5,514 nucleotides of DNA from Patescibacteria group bacterium (GCA_028864955.1 JAGWLE010000045.1:1-5514); one strand, 5' to 3'. Positions 1-5,098 are shown, counted from the stretch's first letter. Notes: generated by a model from the sequence alone, not told the origin. Numbers and translations: made by a program.

Positions 1-1
1 C

Positions 2-1828
2 GGCCTGATCAAGATTGCCTACGCCGGCGAAGAGCAATTGATGTCCGTAAAATTCATGTGCCCCTATGACGGATTTTCATACCCGGAGGTCGAACCGAGA
101 TTGTTTTCCTTCAATTCCCCCTACGGCGCCTGCCCGACCTGCAATGGCCTGGGCACCGAATCCATATTCAGCGATAAACCCTGCCCGACCTGCGCCGGCT
201 CCCGTCTGCGCGAGGAGGCGCTCCACGTGATGATCGGCGGCAAGAACATCGTTGACATAACGCGGCTCTCCATCGAGAAGGCGATTGCGTACTTTGATCA
301 GATCGAGCTTACGGTGGCTGAGAAGGAGATCGCTAAGGTCGTACTAAAAGAGATAGGCGCCAGGCTGTCTTTCATGGTCAATGTCGGCATCGAATACCTG
401 ACTCTCGACCGGCGCGCCAACACCCTGTCCGGCGGCGAAGCCCAGCGCATACGGCTGGCCTCGCAACTCGGTTCCGGACTCGTCGGCGCGCTCTACGTGC
501 TCGACGAGCCGACGATCGGCCTGCACCAGCGTGACAACGATCGTCTGATCCGCACGCTGCTTCGATTGCGCGATCTCGGCAATACCATTATTGTCGTCGA
601 ACACGATGAGGATACGATGCATGCGTCCGATTATATCGTCGATATTGGGCCGGGCGCCGGCGTCCACGGCGGAAAGGTCGTGGTATCGGGCTACCTTGAC
701 GAGCTCTTGGCTGAAAAGACGAATTCCTCAAAATCGCTGACATTGGCATACCTGCGAGGCGAGAAGTCCATTCCCATGCCCGGGCGGCGCCGCGAACCGA
801 AGGGCAAGATCATGATCCGCGGCGGCCACGTCTTTAACATCAAAAATATGGACGTCGATGTGCCTTTGGGTTGTCTCAATGTCATCACCGGCGTCTCGGG
901 TTCGGGCAAATCATCGTTCATGTACGAGATTCTCCACAAAAACCTGCAGTCGAGGCTCGAGACCCGCCTGCGGAGCAATCAGCCCATCAACGCCGCCAGC
1001 TTTAGCGGATCGGAATATGCCAGCCGCGTCATCCTGATCGACCAGTCGCCCATCGGCCGTACGCCGAGATCGAACCCGGCGACGTATACCGGCGCCTGGA
1101 CTCACATTCGCGATCTCTTTGCCGCTGAACCCGAAGCCCGCGCTCGCGGCTGGGGTCCAGGGCGTTTTTCATTCAACCGTCCGGGCGGGCGTTGCGAAGC
1201 CTGTGAAGGCAACGGCGAGATCGCCGTGGAAATGCATTTCTTGCCGACTGTCTACGTCACCTGCGAAATTTGCGGCGGTACGCGCTTTACCAAGGAGACG
1301 CTCGAGATCAAGTTTCGCAGAAAGAATATCCACGAAGTCCTGGAACTGACCATCGAGGAAGCCCTCGGATTCTTTGCCGATATTCCGGCGGTCGAAGATC
1401 GGCTGCGCACACTCATGGATGTCGGCCTCGGCTACGTCAAGCTCGGCCAATCGGCTACGACGCTATCCGGCGGCGAAGCTCAACGCGTCAAAATATCGTC
1501 CGAATTGTATCGCGCGCACCTGCAAAAAACCATCTACCTGCTCGATGAACCGACCGTCGGTTTGCATTATGAGGATGTAAAAAGCCTGGTGGACATTCTT
1601 CAAAAATTGGTCGATAAAGGCAACACCGTCGTGGTCATCGAGCACAATCTCGACCTTATAAAAAACGCCGACTACATCATCGATATCGGCCCCGATGGCG
1701 GCGATCGCGGCGGACGCCTGGTGGCCAAGGGCACGCCCGAAGACGTCGCTCGAAATGAAAAAAGCTATACGGGCAAATATCTGAAACAGATCCTCAAACG
1801 ACAAAAAATGTCAGGCGGATCCGCCTGA
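2..1828 (+). CDS. uvrA: UvrABC excinuclease subunit A (UvrA), 5'-truncated by the window edge
   Basis: UvrA is the damage-sensing ABC-type ATPase of nucleotide excision repair; it dimerises, binds distorted DNA and loads UvrB. The frame is open to the left edge and family similarity continues upstream of the first possible start codon, so the start lies outside; about 608 residues are visible (numbered here from the codon at base 2). Seen in order: the end of the UvrB-binding region, CPYD (20-23), a CPTC pair (44-47), a second CPTC pair (61-64), the first LSGGEAQR signature (142-149), Walker B LYVLDEP (164-170) with the switch His 201, Walker A GVSGSGKSS of the second ATPase (297-305), the zinc module CEAC (398-401)/CEIC (421-424), the second LSGGEAQR (488-495), IYLLDEP (511-517) and EH (547-548). 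Walker A of the first ATPase is off-window. Two oddities stand out. Only about 13 residues separate the two CPTC pairs, where E. coli has roughly 120, so the insertion domain is missing. The first zinc pair also reads CxxD rather than CxxC. The last codons form a palindrome that doubles as a minus-strand terminator. Confidence 0.98.
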   Translation, partial: GLIKIAYAGEEQLMSVKFMCPYDGFSYPEVEPRLFSFNSPYGACPTCNGLGTESIFSDKPCPTCAGSRLREEALHVMIGGKNIVDITRLSIEKAIAYFDQIELTVAEKEIAKVVLKEIGARLSFMVNVGIEYLTLDRRANTLSGGEAQRIRLASQLGSGLVGALYVLDEPTIGLHQRDNDRLIRTLLRLRDLGNTIIVVEHDEDTMHASDYIVDIGPGAGVHGGKVVVSGYLDELLAEKTNSSKSLTLAYLRGEKSIPMPGRRREPKGKIMIRGGHVFNIKNMDVDVPLGCLNVITGVSGSGKSSFMYEILHKNLQSRLETRLRSNQPINAASFSGSEYASRVILIDQSPIGRTPRSNPATYTGAWTHIRDLFAAEPEARARGWGPGRFSFNRPGGRCEACEGNGEIAVEMHFLPTVYVTCEICGGTRFTKETLEIKFRRKNIHEVLELTIEEALGFFADIPAVEDRLRTLMDVGLGYVKLGQSATTLSGGEAQRVKISSELYRAHLQKTIYLLDEPTVGLHYEDVKSLVDILQKLVDKGNTVVVIEHNLDLIKNADYIIDIGPDGGDRGGRLVAKGTPEDVARNEKSYTGKYLKQILKRQKMSGGSA

Positions 1829-1831
1829 CAT
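1803..1831 (-). terminator. Intrinsic terminator on the minus strand, embedded in the 3' end of uvrA
   Basis: Positions 1808-1831 are a perfect 24-base palindrome that folds as a 10-bp GC-rich stem (core GTCAGGCG) around a GATC loop. On the minus strand it is followed at once by six T (complement of the A run 1803-1808), the classic rho-independent layout. On the plus strand no T run follows, so it is oriented to stop minus-strand transcription arriving from 1854-2143. It contains the uvrA stop codon (TGA, 1826-1828) and the last six sense codons, so the same bases serve as coding sequence and terminator. Confidence 0.78.
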
Positions 1832-1853
1832 GCGAAGGTACGGTAGTTGGCGA

Positions 1854-1967
1854 TCATAACGGCCAGGTTACTCTAGGTATGCGGCAGCAGTGGATGAGCT
1901 CGATCGCGACCAGCACGATCAGGAATACGACCACGACGATCATGATGGCGTGTATCCATTTGAGCAT
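1854..1967 (-). CDS. Hypothetical 37-residue single-pass membrane protein
   Basis: I do not recognise a family. The ATG at 1967-1965 is preceded by a perfect Shine-Dalgarno GGAGG (1977-1973) with a 5-base spacer, the best ribosome binding site in the window, and this decides the start. The product begins MLKWIHAIM and has one strongly hydrophobic segment at about residues 8-25 (rich in Val, Ile, Leu), then a short polar tail with a Cys pair (27-28), Arg-29, Arg-32 and Trp-35. It overlaps the end of the upstream small gene by 28 bases in another frame, which suggests translational coupling. The terminator hairpin begins 22 bases after the stop. Location in the cytoplasmic membrane is inferred from hydrophobicity. 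Codon choice across the hydrophobic stretch is GC-ending (GTC, CTG, ATC) like the neighbouring genes. The ribosome binding site, overlap and terminator argue that it is real; function is unknown. Confidence 0.6.
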   Translation of the reverse strand: MLKWIHAIMIVVVVFLIVLVAIELIHCCRIPRVTWPL

Positions 1968-2122
1968 AGAGACCTCCAGAGATGCCGCAGGCTGCGCGCA
2001 TACTTCAGAAGCAGGCCGCCGACACTAACTATGAGAACCAGGATGAAGATCACCGACCAGCAGACGACTCCGAAAAGGAATGTCGGAACAAACATACATC
2101 GGCACACGAGCGAATTTTTCAT
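1940..2122 (-). CDS. Hypothetical 60-residue single-pass membrane protein
   Basis: I do not recognise a family. From the ATG at 2122-2120 the product has a short N-terminus (MKNSLVCRCM), a long hydrophobic segment at about residues 11-39 with Trp-22 and Gly-35/36, and a basic C-terminal tail (Lys-40, Arg-43, Arg-46, Arg-50). By the positive-inside rule the tail should face the cytoplasm. A promoter-like sequence lies just upstream (2150-2178), giving a leader of about 20 bases, but no Shine-Dalgarno is visible at this ATG. The internal ATG at residue 10 is an alternative start. The frame stays open further upstream into uvrC antisense, but those residues are an antisense shadow and fall upstream of the promoter. 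Its end overlaps the 37-residue membrane gene by 28 bases, and both share the terminator in uvrA. It could be one part of a two-component small membrane protein pair; this is inference only. Confidence 0.48.
   Translation of the reverse strand: MKNSLVCRCMFVPTFLFGVVCWSVIFILVLIVSVGGLLLKYARSLRHLWRSLCSNGYTPS
1973..1977 (-). promoter_or_regulatory. Consensus Shine-Dalgarno GGAGG for the 37-residue membrane protein gene
   Basis: On the minus strand GGAGG is followed by TCTCT and ATG. It stands out because uvrC, ddl, the DUF378 gene and the cysteine-rich gene show no clear Shine-Dalgarno. It lies inside the upstream 60-codon gene, so ribosomes finishing that gene would uncover or pass through it. 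Confidence 0.6.
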
Positions 2123-2148
2123 AGACAATCTTGCGTTCAACCTGCAAG

Positions 2149-2154
2149 TACAAT
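2149..2154 (+). promoter_or_regulatory. Possible -10 element for uvrC (TACAAT), nearly leaderless
   Basis: TACAAT matches the -10 consensus at five of six positions and ends 12 bases before the GTG chosen as the uvrC start, so the transcript would have only a few untranslated bases. No convincing -35 lies 16-18 bases upstream; TAGACA at 2122-2127 fits in sequence but its 21-base spacer is too long. The element shares bases with the minus-strand TATTGT box. Confidence 0.25.
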
Positions 2155-2178
2155 ACCATTCAGATCGTGAAATATCAA
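2150..2178 (-). promoter_or_regulatory. Probable sigma-70-type promoter for the minus-strand small membrane protein genes
   Basis: Reading the minus strand, a -35 TTGATA (2178-2173, five of six consensus bases) is separated by exactly 17 bases from a -10 TATTGT (2155-2150, four of six), which is preceded by TGG as an extended -10. Initiation would fall near 2143, about 20 bases before the ATG at 2122. The site overlaps the start of uvrC, so the two directions would compete. Predicted by eye only. Confidence 0.5.
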
Positions 2179-3417
2179 TATATCCAAAAATTAAAGCTGC
2201 CTGACGCGCCAGGCATCTACATCTTCCGCGATCGCCGGAGACGCCCGATATACATCGGCCGGGCAACCTCGCTCAAAGACCGCGTCAGGAGCTATTTCAG
2301 CAACGATCTTATCGACGCTCGCGGACCTCGCCTGGTCGATATGGTCACCAAGGCGTCTTCCTTGAGTTCCCAGGCGACCGCATCAGTTCTCGAGGCTATC
2401 CTGCTCGAATCAGTGCTCATCAAGCGCTACCAGCCGTTCTACAATGTCGAGGAACGCGATGACAAGAGCAACCAATACGTGGTCATCACCGACGAACCGT
2501 GGCCGCGCGTCTTCCTGGTGCGCGCCCGGGATTACGACCAGGCAGAATCGAACGGCGTGCCCGGCAGTCTCGGCTTCAAGGTACGCCGGCGTTTCGGACC
2601 TTTCGTGGAAAGCGGGACGATCAAGGAAGCCCTCAAAATACTGCGCAAACTTTTTCCCTTCAGGGACAGGAAAGCCAACGATTCCAGGCATGAAGCTTTT
2701 TATCGAGCCATCAATCAATCGCCGCGGGGAAATGAACTGCCGGCCGGCGCGCCGGAATACATCGAGGCCCGACGGCAATATCAACGCACGATCCGCTACA
2801 TATCGCTGTTTTTTGAGGGTCGGAGCCAGCGCGTCAGGGAAATGATCGAACGCGACATGAGGAGGCAGGCTCGTAATCTCGAGTTCGAACAAGCGGCGCG
2901 GAGCCGCAAGCTTCTGTATGCCTTGAATCACATCAACGACATCTCTCTCATCAAGCGTGGCGGCCGGCAGGCTGAGGATTCGCGATGGCGAATCGAAGCA
3001 TACGATGTCGCCCATCTTGCCGGCACGCACGTCGTCGGTTCTATGACGGTCTCGACGAACGGCGAAGCCGTGCCTGCCGAATACCGCAAATTCAAACTGA
3101 GCCGTGACGCGAACGATGATTTGGCCGCCTTGGCCGAAATATTGTCCCGCCGGCTGAACCACTCTGAGTGGCAGTATCCCGATTTGATCGTCGTTGACGG
3201 CAACCACAACCAGCTGCGCACCGCCGAAGCCGTGCTCAAATCGCGGCGCATCAGTATTCCGATCGTAGCTGTGACAAAGGACGAACGGCATCGGGCAGCA
3301 CGTCTGATCGGTTCAGCCGCTATCGTTGAAAAATACCGCGACGAAATTATCGCCGTAAATGCCGAGGCCCACAGGTTTGCTGTTGCCTATCATCGACAAC
3401 GGCGGTCAATGCGCTAG
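2167..3417 (+). CDS. uvrC: UvrABC excinuclease subunit C (UvrC), short cysteine-free form
   Basis: UvrC is the nuclease of excision repair and cuts DNA 3' and 5' of the lesion held by UvrB. With a GTG start at 2167 the product has 416 residues, against about 610 in E. coli. Seen: the GIY-YIG nuclease with GIY (16-18), YIG (29-31), Arg-39 and Glu-76, which match the catalytic Arg39 and Glu76 of Thermotoga maritima UvrC; a UVR motif that contacts UvrB (about 224-256); and an RNase H-like nuclease with Asp-280, Asp-317/318, Asp-344 (VVDGN) and His-402 (HRFA), which cover the expected metal-binding residues. Two parts are missing. The four-Cys segment expected after LFPFR (residue 166) has no Cys, and none occurs anywhere in the protein. 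The C-terminal tandem helix-hairpin-helix domain is also absent. A TTG at 2131 in frame would add 12 residues, but GTG places the GIY motif at the usual distance from the N-terminus. No clear Shine-Dalgarno is seen at either. ddl follows after 9 bases. Confidence 0.95.
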   Translation: MKYQYIQKLKLPDAPGIYIFRDRRRRPIYIGRATSLKDRVRSYFSNDLIDARGPRLVDMVTKASSLSSQATASVLEAILLESVLIKRYQPFYNVEERDDKSNQYVVITDEPWPRVFLVRARDYDQAESNGVPGSLGFKVRRRFGPFVESGTIKEALKILRKLFPFRDRKANDSRHEAFYRAINQSPRGNELPAGAPEYIEARRQYQRTIRYISLFFEGRSQRVREMIERDMRRQARNLEFEQAARSRKLLYALNHINDISLIKRGGRQAEDSRWRIEAYDVAHLAGTHVVGSMTVSTNGEAVPAEYRKFKLSRDANDDLAALAEILSRRLNHSEWQYPDLIVVDGNHNQLRTAEAVLKSRRISIPIVAVTKDERHRAARLIGSAAIVEKYRDEIIAVNAEAHRFAVAYHRQRRSMR

Positions 3418-3426
3418 AATAGTGGC

Positions 3427-4413
3427 ATGAAGCACCTCATTCGAGTCGGCGTGCTGCGCGGTGGACCGTCAAACGAGTACGAGATTTCGCTCAATTCCGG
3501 GGCCAGCGTGCTCGATGTCCTGCGCTCGTCTTTTTTCGACACTTATGAGCCGGTGGATATTTTCATAGACAGGAATGGTGTCTGGCATATCGGGGGCGTG
3601 GCAGTAGCACCCGAGACGGCCATCCACAGATTCGATGTGGCCTTCAACGCCCTGCACGGCGCCTATGGCGAGGATGGAAAGATCCAGCATTTCCTTGAAG
3701 CGCATCAGCTGCCTTTTACCGGCACCGGTTCGCTCGGTTCGGCCATCGGCATGAATAAAGTCATGTCAAAGAAGATATTCAAAAGCCACGGCATTCCCAC
3801 GCCCTATGGCGGAGAAGTCAGCTCTGAATCGATTCGTCGCGACGTGAACAGCCTTGTCAGCGAACTATACCATTCGTTTCTCATGCCAGCCGTCATCAAA
3901 CCGGCCGCGAGCGGTTCGTCGGTCGGCGTGACAGTCGTTAAATATTATGATGGGCTGGCGGCCGCGCTTGTGGAGGCCGCTCGACATTCGGATTCAGTCA
4001 TTATCGAGGAATTCATTCCCGGCATCGAAGCGACCTGTGGCGTCATTGAAGGCTTTCGAGGGCAGGAAGTATATGCTCTGCCGCCGATCGAGATCAGGCC
4101 GGCCTCGCATTTTTTTGACTATCAGGCAAAGTATTCCGGCGCTTCGCACGAAATAGTGCCGGCGACCTTTTCAAACGCTTTAAAGCGGCAGATCGAAGAG
4201 CTGTCGGCCAAGATGCATCGCGTCCTCGGCCTGCGCCATTATTCGCGGTCAGATTTCATCATCCACCCCCGCCGCGGCATCTACGCGCTCGAAGCCAATA
4301 CATTGCCGGGCCTTACCGGAGAATCATTGATGCCCAAGGCTTTGCGGGCCGTCGGCAGCGATATGCCGGAGTTCATTGATCACTTGATCGGATTGGCTGT
4401 CGCGGCCAAGTAG
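3427..4413 (+). CDS. ddl: D-alanine--D-alanine ligase
   Basis: This ATP-grasp enzyme of the cytoplasm joins two D-alanines for the end of the peptidoglycan stem peptide. The 328 residues cover the whole family (E. coli DdlB has 306). Visible landmarks are GGPSNEYEISL with Glu-17 (E. coli Glu15), ALHGAYGEDG (78-87), the ATP-binding loop KPAASGSSVGV (158-168) with Ser-164 (Ser150), DYQAKY with Lys-235 and Tyr-236 (Lys215, Tyr216), and the magnesium and substrate residues Arg-274, Asp-276, Glu-289, Asn-291 and Gly-295, all at a constant offset of 19 from E. coli Arg255-Gly276. Tyr at 236 fits D-Ala-D-Ala synthesis rather than a D-Ala-D-lactate enzyme of the Leuconostoc type, which has Phe there. 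It lies 9 bases after uvrC with no obvious ribosome binding site of its own, so it is probably co-transcribed and translationally coupled. No good plus-strand terminator follows. A complete ddl implies that the cell makes its own peptidoglycan. Confidence 0.97.
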   Translation: MKHLIRVGVLRGGPSNEYEISLNSGASVLDVLRSSFFDTYEPVDIFIDRNGVWHIGGVAVAPETAIHRFDVAFNALHGAYGEDGKIQHFLEAHQLPFTGTGSLGSAIGMNKVMSKKIFKSHGIPTPYGGEVSSESIRRDVNSLVSELYHSFLMPAVIKPAASGSSVGVTVVKYYDGLAAALVEAARHSDSVIIEEFIPGIEATCGVIEGFRGQEVYALPPIEIRPASHFFDYQAKYSGASHEIVPATFSNALKRQIEELSAKMHRVLGLRHYSRSDFIIHPRRGIYALEANTLPGLTGESLMPKALRAVGSDMPEFIDHLIGLAVAAK

Positions 4414-4451
4414 TTCAAAATATCGTCGGCTTGGCATTATTGAAATAAAGG

Positions 4452-4489
4452 AAAACCGCTCAGCAAAGCTTTGCGGCTTTCGTGAGCGG
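4452..4489 (-). terminator. Intrinsic terminator on the minus strand between ddl and the small hypothetical gene
   Basis: CCGCTCA (4456-4462) pairs with TGAGCGG (4483-4489), and an inner stem AAAGC/GCTTT (4465-4469 with 4476-4480) follows after a 2x2 mismatch, with a 6-base loop. On the minus strand the hairpin runs into TTTTCCTTTATTT, so it terminates minus-strand transcripts. On the plus strand it is followed by CATTGTAGG without a T run; it may weakly stop ddl transcripts as a bare hairpin. Confidence 0.75.
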
Positions 4490-4508
4490 CATTGTAGGTC
4501 GACTGCTA

Positions 4509-4667
4509 CTACTCAATGGTAGCGCGCGAATAGGTAGGCTCTCGTTTTCCCAAACAATTTAACCACCCACGCTGCTGAAATCTCCATTTGACCTGCCCGA
4601 GTTCTTCTTCGTGATCTTGCAGCCAAAGCGAAATCTGCGCTTCAGCCGAAAGCTCAGAACGTCGCAA
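4509..4667 (-). CDS. Hypothetical 52-residue soluble protein (tentative)
   Basis: I do not recognise a family. From a TTG at 4667-4665 the product starts MRRSELSAEAQISLWLQ, continues with an acidic DHEEE patch (18-22) and a Trp/Arg/Gln-rich stretch (27-36), and ends in a polar tail; residues 5-33 look like an amphipathic helix. It ends in tandem stop codons (TAG TAG), and the terminator hairpin begins about 20 bases further on. GAAGG (4682-4678) lies 10 bases before the TTG, a rather long spacing. A promoter candidate lies at 4800-4829. A competing 41-residue frame begins with ATG at 4684 and ends at 4559; its very basic, low-complexity product with no ribosome binding site looks less protein-like. 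The transcript could instead be a non-coding RNA of about 340 bases, or the frame could be a gene remnant. Confidence 0.35.
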   Translation of the reverse strand: MRRSELSAEAQISLWLQDHEEELGQVKWRFQQRGWLNCLGKREPTYSRATIE

Positions 4668-4711
4668 TATATGTTAACCTTCATGGAACAGTGACAAAAT
4701 TCATTTAACTC

Positions 4712-4725
4712 CGTACGTCGGTACG
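4712..4725. repeat. Small inverted repeat CGTAC-GTCG-GTACG
   Basis: Five perfectly complementary bases flank a 4-base loop. It sits in the predicted leader of the minus-strand unit, about 30 bases upstream of the candidate ribosome binding site, and could be a leader hairpin. It is short enough to be chance. Confidence 0.35.
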
Positions 4726-4736
4726 CCTTTATGAGT

Positions 4737-4751
4737 GCACAATCATTGTGC
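4737..4751. repeat. Operator-like palindrome GCACAAT-C-ATTGTGC
   Basis: Two perfect 7-base half-sites surround a single central base, the form of a dimeric repressor site. It lies about 40-55 bases downstream of the predicted minus-strand start at 4793. With a one-base centre it suits protein binding better than a long RNA hairpin, though six pairs with a three-base loop are possible. No regulator gene is in the window, so its partner is unknown. Confidence 0.4.
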
Positions 4752-4799
4752 CTGAAAATTGCCTCGAAAGCTTTTTCAGATGAATTTAATTCTGTTCAG

Positions 4800-4829
4800 A
4801 TGTTACCATGTAGTTATGTCAGTTGTCAA
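4800..4829 (-). promoter_or_regulatory. Candidate promoter driving the minus-strand unit 4452-4793
   Basis: On the minus strand a perfect -35 TTGACA (4829-4824) is followed after 18 bases by TAACAT (4805-4800, four of six), preceded by TGG as an extended -10. It starts 12 bases beyond the 3' end of tRNA-Ala, so the downstream unit need not depend on tRNA read-through. Predicted start is near 4793, giving a leader of about 125 bases that contains two inverted repeats (4737-4751 and 4712-4725). Confidence 0.45.
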
Positions 4830-4840
4830 TTCCTAGTGAG

Positions 4841-4913
4841 TGGACCCGAGCGGATTCGAACCGCTGACCTCCACTTTGCAAAAGTGGCGCTCTACCAACT
4901 AAGCTACGGGCCC
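4841..4913 (-). tRNA. tRNA-Ala, anticodon UGC
   Basis: The minus strand folds into a full 73-base cloverleaf. The acceptor stem GGGCCCG/CGGGTCC has seven pairs including G3-U70, the main identity element for alanyl-tRNA synthetase. The D stem is GCTT/GAGC, the anticodon stem CCACT/AGTGG with loop TTTGCAA (anticodon TGC), the variable loop AGGTC, and the T arm AGCGG-TTCGAAT-CCGCT. The discriminator base is A73. The next bases are CTC, so CCA is not encoded and must be added by a nucleotidyltransferase. It reads GCA and, by wobble, other alanine codons. It stands alone, with a promoter candidate upstream at 4963-4991. Confidence 0.98.
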
Positions 4914-4962
4914 GAGATCAAGCACTGTTCCGAACAATCACTCGGCGGCGGCGATCCCTGCA

Positions 4963-4991
4963 AGAATACTAGATAACGACAGTTTCTTCAA
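4963..4991 (-). promoter_or_regulatory. Candidate promoter of tRNA-Ala
   Basis: On the minus strand TTGAAG (4991-4986, four of six) and TATTCT (4968-4963, four of six) are exactly 17 bases apart. The predicted start near 4956 would give a precursor leader of about 43 bases before the mature 5' end at 4913. The match is moderate; the correct spacing and position favour it. Confidence 0.4.
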
Positions 4992-5043
4992 TACGTGGAT
5001 GTAATCCGAAATGCCCGGCAACGTCGCTCTGTGACGACAGGCA

Positions 5044-5052
5044 TGATACACT
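5044..5052 (+). promoter_or_regulatory. Weak extended -10 candidate for the cysteine-rich small gene
   Basis: TGATACACT fits TGN followed by a four-of-six -10 box, about 47 bases before the ATG at 5099. No good -35 is present at 16-18 bases. It faces away from the tRNA promoter, so the 185-base stretch 4914-5098, which holds no gene I can support, would be a divergent promoter region. Confidence 0.25.
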
Positions 5053-5098
5053 TAAGGTCTTGGTCGAATTTAACAGCCCTAAACATAGAACCACCACT

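Noticed and set aside
38..43. TTG/ATG codons that could be read as the start of uvrA
   Set aside because: The frame is open to base 2 and the residues before these codons (GLIKIAYAGEEQ) match UvrA; a start here would remove the first ATPase core.
1890..2204. 104-codon plus-strand frame between uvrA and uvrC
   Set aside because: The product is low-complexity, rich in Asp, His and Gln, with no ribosome binding site, and is antisense to the better-supported minus-strand membrane genes.
2123..2266. N-terminal extension of the 60-residue membrane protein up to 2266
   Set aside because: The added residues are antisense to conserved uvrC and lie upstream of the predicted promoter; the membrane-protein-like part begins at the ATG at 2122.
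2410..3291. 293-codon minus-strand frame opposite uvrC
   Set aside because: It is a long antisense shadow of a GC-rich conserved gene. It has no family features, while uvrC on the other strand has full catalytic motifs.
4559..4684. 41-codon ATG frame overlapping the 52-residue hypothetical gene
   Set aside because: It has no ribosome binding site, its product is very basic and low in complexity, and it ends well before the terminator. It is kept only as an alternative reading.
4441..4913. tmRNA, RNase P RNA or other known structural RNA downstream of tRNA-Ala
   Set aside because: I looked for a tmRNA-like T arm and tag frame and for RNase P core motifs on the minus strand and saw none; the tRNA-like part is a complete tRNA with a normal anticodon arm.
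4731..4976. 81-codon plus-strand frame across the tRNA region
   Set aside because: Its middle (SGPERIRTADLHFAK and on) is the antisense translation of tRNA-Ala, a well-known spurious protein seen in many genomes.
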